From contig CANEVR010000010.1 of assembly GCA_947442505.1 (NCBI GenBank), positions 1-56,441 on the forward strand: a DNA stretch of 56,441 bases, written 5' to 3'. Both the position numbers and the translations under genes were made by a program. Of this stretch, positions 51,038-56,441 are shown one piece after another. Numbering within the stretch: position 1 is the stretch's first letter; each line of letters begins with the position of its first letter. The notes beneath the pieces are model-generated. The model had not been told where the DNA came from. It worked only from the letters and a program-made list of their open reading frames with translations, and did not search any database. Source of the DNA: Flavobacteriales bacterium (GTDB lineage: Bacteria > Bacteroidota > Bacteroidia > Flavobacteriales_D > Sanyastnellaceae).

Positions 51038-52846
51038 TTATCCCAACTCTTGCAATTCTACCAAGGTTTTGTACAATCCTTCTTGCGCCATCAATTCTTG
51101 GTGGTTGCCTTTTTGTACAATTTCTCCTTGATCAATCACCAATATGCAATCTGCATTTTGTACGGTGCTTAGCCGGTGTGCGATAACAATGCTGGTGCGG
51201 TCTTTCATCATGTTCTGAATGGCATCTTGCACCAATTGCTCGCTCTGCGTATCTAACGCCGATGTGGCTTCATCCAAAATCAATATCGGAGGATTCTTGT
51301 ACAAGGCGCGCGCAATGCAAACGCGTTGTTTTTGTCCACCAGATAACTTGCTTCCCCCATCACCCACATTGAATTCCCATTGACCCTGACATTGTTCAAT
51401 AAAATCAGATGCATTGGCCATCTTGGCCACGGCCTTTACCCTTTCCTGATCCACTTGATCAAATCCCAATGCGATGTTCTTGGAAATGGTATCATTGAAG
51501 AGGATGGAATCCTGCGTAACCACGCCAACGTGATTTCTCCATGAGGACAATGAACGGCTGCGCAATGAAACACCATCCACCAAAATATCGCCCTGATGCG
51601 GATCCATCAATCGCACAACCAACGAGGCAATGGTCGACTTGCCACCTCCCGATGGCCCTACCAAAGCCACTGTCTCGCCCTTCTTCACGGTAAATGAAAT
51701 GTCCTTCAATACCGATTTATCCGCATAGCCAAAAGACACTTTTTGAAATTGAATATCGGATTGAAAATCGCCAACTTCAACAGCACCTGGAACATCTTGA
51801 ACTGACTCCTCAGCGTCCATGATTTCGTTGACGCGATCCAATGACGCAGCCCCTTTGGAAACCTTGAATACCGCCTCTGACAGCGCACGAGCGGGTTGAA
51901 TGACCTGCGAAAAAACCACCAAGTAACCAATCAACAATGCTCCGGACATCTGCTCCTCCAAAACAATCTTCCCACCTACAAAAAGTAAAATCGCTATGAC
52001 GGACATAGAGATGAATTCTGACATCGGAGAGCTCAAATATTCTCTTCTGTACAAGCGGTGCATCAACTTGAAATAAGAATCATTTTCGCTATTGAATTTA
52101 TTGCCAAAATAATGTTCTGCATTGAACACCTTGACCACACGCATGCCTGTCAATGTCTCTTCTATAACGGAAATCAATTCGCCCAAACTTCCCTTACCGC
52201 GTTTGGCTGCATTTTTTAAACTCTTGGCGATGCGGGAAATCAAAATACCACTGATGGGAAGGAACAACAAAGCAAAGAGTGTCAACTGCCAAGAGATGAC
52301 AAACAAGGTCACAATGGAAATCGTCAACATGATGGGCGCCTTGAGCAAAGCCTCGAGTGCACCAATGACAGAAAACTCAATTTCCATCAAGTCATTGGTC
52401 ATTCTGGAAATCAAATCTCCTTTTTTCTCGTGGGTATAAAAGGCAACAGACAAACGCAACACTTTGGCATACAATTTCGCGCGAAGATCACGTGAAATGG
52501 CGGTTCGTACCTTGGCAATACTCAACAAGGAAAGGTAATTGGTCAAATTCTTTAAAAGCGCTAAAAGCACGATCACCCCGCACATCAGCATCAATGCATT
52601 GATTTCACCATGACGCTCCACATAACCATTAAGCGCCTGTTCTGCAATCTGCCACCACTTATTGCCATTGGCACTGGGGCCAGCAGTCTGCTGAACCTTG
52701 AACAGAATGTACAGGAAGGGGACAACACTTAAAAAAGTAAACAATGAAAACACCGAGTTCACCACATTCAAAAGAAAATTGGAAATCAACTCTTTCTTGT
52801 AAGGTGCACAAAGTGCAATGATATCTTTAAAGGCCTTTGATTTCAT
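51038..52846 (-). CDS. ABC transporter, fused permease and ATPase (MsbA/lipid-exporter type)
   Basis: A 602-aa half-transporter: six-helix transmembrane domain (about residues 15-330) followed by an ATPase domain with Walker A VGPSGGGKST, signature KLSGGQKQR, Walker B ILILDEATSALD and H-loop IVIAHRLST. It works as a homodimer; MsbA-like lipid or drug export is likely. The ATG overlaps the purB stop by one base (TGATG); a TTG three bases earlier is rejected. It lies directly downstream of purB in one message. Confidence 0.9.
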   Translation of the reverse strand: MKSKAFKDIIALCAPYKKELISNFLLNVVNSVFSLFTFLSVVPFLYILFKVQQTAGPSANGNKWWQIAEQALNGYVERHGEINALMLMCGVIVLLALLKNLTNYLSLLSIAKVRTAISRDLRAKLYAKVLRLSVAFYTHEKKGDLISRMTNDLMEIEFSVIGALEALLKAPIMLTISIVTLFVISWQLTLFALLFLPISGILISRIAKSLKNAAKRGKGSLGELISVIEETLTGMRVVKVFNAEHYFGNKFNSENDSYFKLMHRLYRREYLSSPMSEFISMSVIAILLFVGGKIVLEEQMSGALLIGYLVVFSQVIQPARALSEAVFKVSKGAASLDRVNEIMDAEESVQDVPGAVEVGDFQSDIQFQKVSFGYADKSVLKDISFTVKKGETVALVGPSGGGKSTIASLVVRLMDPHQGDILVDGVSLRSRSLSSWRNHVGVVTQDSILFNDTISKNIALGFDQVDQERVKAVAKMANASDFIEQCQGQWEFNVGDGGSKLSGGQKQRVCIARALYKNPPILILDEATSALDTQSEQLVQDAIQNMMKDRTSIVIAHRLSTVQNADCILVIDQGEIVQKGNHQELMAQEGLYKTLVELQELG

Positions 52847-54207
52847 CAATCTACCAAATCCATCAAATGAATACCTGTGTAATTGTGCGGTGTTATTTTA
52901 CGCATCTCATTTTTCACCGAATCTGAAACTTCTAATTCATCGATAAACTGAGCAATAGAAGCTTGGTTGATTTCATTCCCTCTGGTCAATTTCTTCAAAG
53001 CCTCATAAGGAGCAGGATAATTCTCTCTGCGCAAAATGGTTTGAATGGCCTCTGCAACTACTGCCCAATTCTTATCTAAATCTTGCTGCAATGCCGCTTC
53101 GTTCAGCAACAATTTGGACCATCCTTTCTGAATGCTCTTCATGGCCAATAAAGTATGCGCAAAAGGAACACCAATGTTTCTCAACACTGTGCTATCCGTC
53201 AAATCGCGTTGCAAACGAGATACAGGTAACTTAGCCGACAAATGCTCAAACAGCGCGTTCGCGATGCCCAAGTTTCCCTCTGCATTTTCGAAATCAATTG
53301 GATTAACCTTGTGCGGCATAGCCGACGAACCAATTTCTCCCTCTTTGGTCTTTTGCTTAAAATACTCCATGCTGACATAGGACCACATGTCGCGGCACAA
53401 GTCCAACAGAATCACATTCATTCTTTTGATGACATCAAAAGTTGCCGCCAAGTTGTCATAATGTTCAATTTGCGTGGTGTATTGAGAACGGTGCAATTCC
53501 AATTTGTCTTCCAAAAAATCATTGGCAAATTCTATCCAATCCATATCCGGATAAGCGACCGCATGTGCATTGAAATTCCCTGTTGCACCACCAAATTTGG
53601 CTGAAGCAGGAATCTCTTCTAACTGATCCAACTGGGCCTCCAATCGCTCTACAAAAACACAAATCTCTTTACCCAATCGAGTTGGAGACGCCGGCTGACC
53701 GTGGGTCCTGGCCAACATGGCCACATCCTTCCACTCTTTTGCACTGGACAAAATTTGATCAATCAAAACCTCCATCTCCGGGAGATATACATCGTCCAAA
53801 GCATCACGCAAACTGGCTGGAACGGCTGTATTGTTGATGTCTTGAGAGGTCAATCCAAAATGCACAAATTCTTTCACGGCACCCATGCCCATCGATTCCA
53901 ATTGATCTTTCACTGCATACTCCACCGCTTTCACATCGTGGTTGGTGGTCTTTTCATATTCCTTAATCTTCAGGGCATCAGCTTCCGAAAAATTCTCGAC
54001 CCAATTGCGCAATTGCTCGCCATGTGCAGGCTTGAAAGCGCGAAGCTGAGGCAAAGGAATTTCTGATAAGGCGATGAGGTATTCCACCTCCACCCAAACA
54101 CGGTACTTGATTAAGGCGAATTCAGAAAAATACTGATTCAATGCATTTGTCGAAGAATGGTACCGGCCATCAACAGGTGAAATGGCCATCAAAGGGTTAT
54201 TGCTCAT
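52846..54207 (-). CDS. purB: Adenylosuccinate lyase
   Basis: A 453-aa enzyme of the fumarase/aspartase superfamily that acts twice in purine synthesis, cleaving SAICAR and adenylosuccinate. The signature loop SSAMPHKVNPIDFENAEGN is complete, with SPVDGRYH, TTNHDVKAVEY, HFGLTSQDINNTA and RTHGQPASPTRLGKE upstream. Size matches the E. coli-type PurB. It is divergent from the MBL-fold gene with a 70-base gap; TACCTTAG on the minus strand (plus 54225-54232) is a possible -7 element. Confidence 0.96.
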   Translation of the reverse strand: MSNNPLMAISPVDGRYHSSTNALNQYFSEFALIKYRVWVEVEYLIALSEIPLPQLRAFKPAHGEQLRNWVENFSEADALKIKEYEKTTNHDVKAVEYAVKDQLESMGMGAVKEFVHFGLTSQDINNTAVPASLRDALDDVYLPEMEVLIDQILSSAKEWKDVAMLARTHGQPASPTRLGKEICVFVERLEAQLDQLEEIPASAKFGGATGNFNAHAVAYPDMDWIEFANDFLEDKLELHRSQYTTQIEHYDNLAATFDVIKRMNVILLDLCRDMWSYVSMEYFKQKTKEGEIGSSAMPHKVNPIDFENAEGNLGIANALFEHLSAKLPVSRLQRDLTDSTVLRNIGVPFAHTLLAMKSIQKGWSKLLLNEAALQQDLDKNWAVVAEAIQTILRRENYPAPYEALKKLTRGNEINQASIAQFIDELEVSDSVKNEMRKITPHNYTGIHLMDLVD

Positions 54208-54255
54208 GATCTAATTTCAAAGCGCTAAGGTAAGCCATAAAATGTTTGGGTTAAC

Positions 54256-54263
54256 TACCTTTG
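54256..54263 (+). promoter_or_regulatory. -7 element of the MBL-fold hydrolase gene
   Basis: TACCTTTG, exact consensus, ending 14 bases before the ATG at 54278, which supports that start over the ATG at 54242. No TTG is seen at -33. Confidence 0.52.
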
Positions 54264-54277
54264 CCCAAACGAAAACG

Positions 54278-55126
54278 ATGAAGATTCACCCAATAGATAC
54301 CGGTTTTTTCAAGCTCGATGGTGGCGCCATGTTTGGTGTTGTCCCCAAAATCATTTGGAGCAAAACCAATCCAGCTGACGACAACAATTTGTGCACGTGG
54401 GCCATGCGCTGCATGCTCATTGAAGAAGGGAACCGTCTCATTTTGATTGATACAGGAATCGGACAAAAGCAAAGCGATTTGTTTTTTGGTCACTACCACC
54501 TTCATGGTGAGGGTGAATTGCACAAGAGCATTCAAGCGGCCGGTTTTCACTCCGATGAAATCACTGATGTTTTTTTAACCCATCTTCACTTCGACCATTG
54601 CGGAGGCGCCATCCAGCGCGACGCACAATCAGAGCGTTTGGTCCCTGCTTTCAAAAACGCGCATTATTGGAGCAATGCCCAACATTGGCAATGGGCCACA
54701 GAACCCAACCCCAGAGAAAAAGCCAGTTTTTTAAAGGAAAACATTCTACCAATTCAAGAAAGCGGTCAATTGAAATTCATTGAGCGCACAGGACAATTTC
54801 AATCCACCGACTTGGGTTTTGAGGTGTTCTTTGTCGACGGACATACCGAGAGCATGATGATTCCGGTGATGCAATACAAGGGAAAAAAAGTAGCTTTTAT
54901 GGCGGACTTGTTGCCCAGTGTTGGACACTTGCCATTGCCATATGTCATGGGTTACGACACCCGACCTTTGATCACTTTGGCAGAAAAAGAAGTCTTCTTG
55001 CAAAAAGCATTGGATGAACAATGGGTGTTGTTCTTTGAGCACGACGCACAAAACGAGTGTTGTACTTTAAAACAAACCGAAAGAGGCATTCGTGCCGAAC
55101 GCGTTTTTGCTTTTGGGGAACTCTAA
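54278..55126 (+). CDS. MBL-fold metallohydrolase (lactonase-like)
   Basis: A 282-aa metallo-beta-lactamase-fold protein. The zinc motif is FLTHLHFDHCGG (H102, H104, D106, H107), with LIDTGIG before it, VDGHTESMMIPV for the third histidine, ADLLPSVGHLPL for the bridging aspartate and FFEHDAQ for the last histidine. The layout resembles AHL-lactonase and related hydrolases, but the substrate is unknown; glyoxalase II and RNase Z types lack this length and spacing. The start is set by the promoter match. It converges on the partial gene at the right edge with 5 bases between. Confidence 0.84.
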   Translation: MKIHPIDTGFFKLDGGAMFGVVPKIIWSKTNPADDNNLCTWAMRCMLIEEGNRLILIDTGIGQKQSDLFFGHYHLHGEGELHKSIQAAGFHSDEITDVFLTHLHFDHCGGAIQRDAQSERLVPAFKNAHYWSNAQHWQWATEPNPREKASFLKENILPIQESGQLKFIERTGQFQSTDLGFEVFFVDGHTESMMIPVMQYKGKKVAFMADLLPSVGHLPLPYVMGYDTRPLITLAEKEVFLQKALDEQWVLFFEHDAQNECCTLKQTERGIRAERVFAFGEL

Positions 55127-55131
55127 ATGGT

Positions 55132-56441
55132 TTAAGACTTCGATTCCAATTGATTTTGCAGATACTTCTGCACCCTGTCTGGTGGCTGATAACTAGGATC
55201 TTTCTCGATATTGGGAAGGTAACCAAACAATTGATAATCTTTGATGATGGTATCTACGTAGGTAGGCACCATTCTTTCCCATCCAGGATATCCAGCTTTG
55301 ATCATGGCCAACACATCTCGTGAGAAAATATCCAAGATATCTGGGTTGTAATCTTCGATGTCTTTCAGACGCTTGTTGAAAACCAAGTAATCATACAACG
55401 GTTTAATACGCGGATGGATGTCGGCATTTTCCACTGTCTCCAATAGACCTGTATCCTGCTCACGCCAGGGGTAGACGTACATTTTGAGATCGCGAGAGAA
55501 CATCACACCAAACACTTCCAAGATGCCACCATTGACATCACGGTAATACTTCTCATCAAACAATTGATACAACATGTTGGCGCCCAAGATGATGCCCATG
55601 CGCTTGGAAGTATGGGTAGAGAAATACTCCACCAACTTGTAATACTGAGAGAAATTAGACACCAAAACTGTTTGTCCTAAAGAACAAAGAATGTCTGCGC
55701 GATCCAAAAAGTCTTGCTCATCCACCTCACCTGCTACGGAAAGATTGTTGAGGGTAATTTCAAACAGAACTTGAATCTGCTCTGGATCTACTTTGGGATC
55801 CTCTTGGAAGTGTTTCATTCCTTTGAGAATCATATCAATATTCACTTTGGTCACCGGACGGAATGAACCCCTAATGGCCAAAATGTTCTTCTTGTACAAC
55901 ACATCAGCAGCTTGCAAATTGGCTCCGTCTGGTGAGAAAATCACAGCCTCTGTCATACCGTTTTTCACCAATTGAAGGGAAAGCAGGCGATTGTCCACCT
56001 CAGCAAAGTCAGGACCGATCATTTCGATCATGTCAATCTCCACTTGGTCGCGGTGAAGGTTATCGTACAAGGACAACAAAAGTTCTTTTGGATTTTGGTA
56101 AAGGTTGAAGCAGCCATAAATCAAGTTCACACCTAAGATACCCGTTGTGGCTTGTTGCAGCAAAGCGTCTTGCTCGTGAAAGCGGGCGTGCAGGATGATT
56201 TCATTGGGTTCTTTGGAAGGATCAGTTTGAAACTTCACCCCCATCCATCCATGGCCTTGCACGGTCTTGGAGAAGTTGATGGTGGCAATGGTATTGGCGT
56301 AAGAGAAAAACGTTTTGGTGGGGTGATCAGTGCGCTTCAGACGCTCTTCAATCAAGCGGTATTCATGATTGATCATGTTGATCAAACGGGGCTTGCACAC
56401 ATAACGACCCTTTGCTTCCTTGCCATAGATGGCATCAGAGA
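55132..56441 (-). CDS. Conserved protein of unknown function, 5' end cut by window edge
   Basis: An open frame of at least 435 codons, continuing past base 56441 (I read SDAIYGKEAKGRYVCKP upstream of the first GTG at 56400, so that GTG is probably not the start). The visible part has no signal peptide or transmembrane segment and mixes alpha and beta blocks: ILGVNLIYGCFNLYQNPKEL, EIDMIEMIGPDFAEVD, EAVIFSPDGANLQAADVLYKK, ILAIRGSFRPVTKVNIDMI and GGILEVFGVMFSRDLKMYVYPW. The charged, well-structured sequence suggests a soluble cytoplasmic enzyme. I do not recognise a family with confidence. Confidence 0.7.
   Translation of the reverse strand, partial: SDAIYGKEAKGRYVCKPRLINMINHEYRLIEERLKRTDHPTKTFFSYANTIATINFSKTVQGHGWMGVKFQTDPSKEPNEIILHARFHEQDALLQQATTGILGVNLIYGCFNLYQNPKELLLSLYDNLHRDQVEIDMIEMIGPDFAEVDNRLLSLQLVKNGMTEAVIFSPDGANLQAADVLYKKNILAIRGSFRPVTKVNIDMILKGMKHFQEDPKVDPEQIQVLFEITLNNLSVAGEVDEQDFLDRADILCSLGQTVLVSNFSQYYKLVEYFSTHTSKRMGIILGANMLYQLFDEKYYRDVNGGILEVFGVMFSRDLKMYVYPWREQDTGLLETVENADIHPRIKPLYDYLVFNKRLKDIEDYNPDILDIFSRDVLAMIKAGYPGWERMVPTYVDTIIKDYQLFGYLPNIEKDPSYQPPDRVQKYLQNQLESKS

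Overview
The window is about 56 kb of a compact, moderately AT-rich bacterial chromosome and almost certainly comes from a member of the Bacteroidota, probably Flavobacteriales. The signs are a T9SS-type C-terminal sorting domain on a secreted subtilase, a TonB-dependent outer-membrane receptor, DUF4249-type lipoproteins, a BshA (bacillithiol) gene, promoters of the Bacteroidota form TTG-N(17-23)-TAnnTTTG, and almost no Shine-Dalgarno sequences. It reads as ordinary chromosome: no transposase, integrase, phage gene, CRISPR array, tRNA or rRNA was seen, and no gene is visibly broken. Only the first and last genes are cut, by the window edges.

Layout. (1) 1-10525, minus strand: the division/cell-wall (dcw) operon mraZ-rsmH-ftsL-ftsI-murE-mraY-murD-ftsW-murG-murC, with nearly every junction overlapping; murC runs off the left edge. 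Upstream of mraZ there is a four-repeat MraZ operator with 10-11 bp spacing, plus an inverted 17-bp copy about 120 bp further out. (2) 10757-14229: a YitT-family membrane protein, then a plus-strand run of alpha/beta hydrolase, engB and aroB. (3) 14134-17462: an envelope-looking trio made of a membrane-anchored PHP-domain protein, an LpxH-like phosphoesterase and a PF13528-type glycosyltransferase. (4) 17427-21881, mostly minus: a YafV-like amidase, a stand-alone Fe-S PD-(D/E)XK nuclease, TrmH-type methyltransferase and HU, with a YwqK/MORN-like secreted protein on the plus strand. (5) 22104-30702, plus: MATE transporter, a DNA polymerase III alpha subunit with an N-terminal proofreading-exonuclease domain, an M15 peptidase and a TonB-dependent receptor. 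(6) 30749-33358: a ferredoxin divergent from an acyl-CoA reductase, then a lipoprotein. (7) 33330-37051, minus: a tightly overlapping trio of YwqK-like protein, T9SS subtilase and SH3-domain protein. (8) 37142-42474: malate dehydrogenase, a DAO-family oxidoreductase, a 920-residue coiled-coil/TPR-like protein and aroQ. (9) 42463-49481, minus: PH-like membrane protein, bshA, a GH3/beta-lactamase-fold fusion, cmk and an HtrA protease. (10) 49603-56441: DUF4249 lipoprotein, DUF983 protein, MsbA-like ABC exporter, purB, an MBL-fold hydrolase and an unrecognised partial gene.

Peptidoglycan synthesis dominates region 1; MurE has the DNPR motif expected for meso-diaminopimelate, and the M15 peptidase and GH3 fusion could act on the same polymer. 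Two shikimate-pathway genes (aroB, aroQ) lie apart. Most convergent gene pairs overlap or abut at their 3' ends. No obvious defence or biosynthetic cluster is present. The best leads for something undescribed are the 920-residue repeat protein, the YwqK-subtilase-SH3 operon, the PHP/LpxH-like/glycosyltransferase locus, and the pattern of promoter elements lying almost on the start codon.
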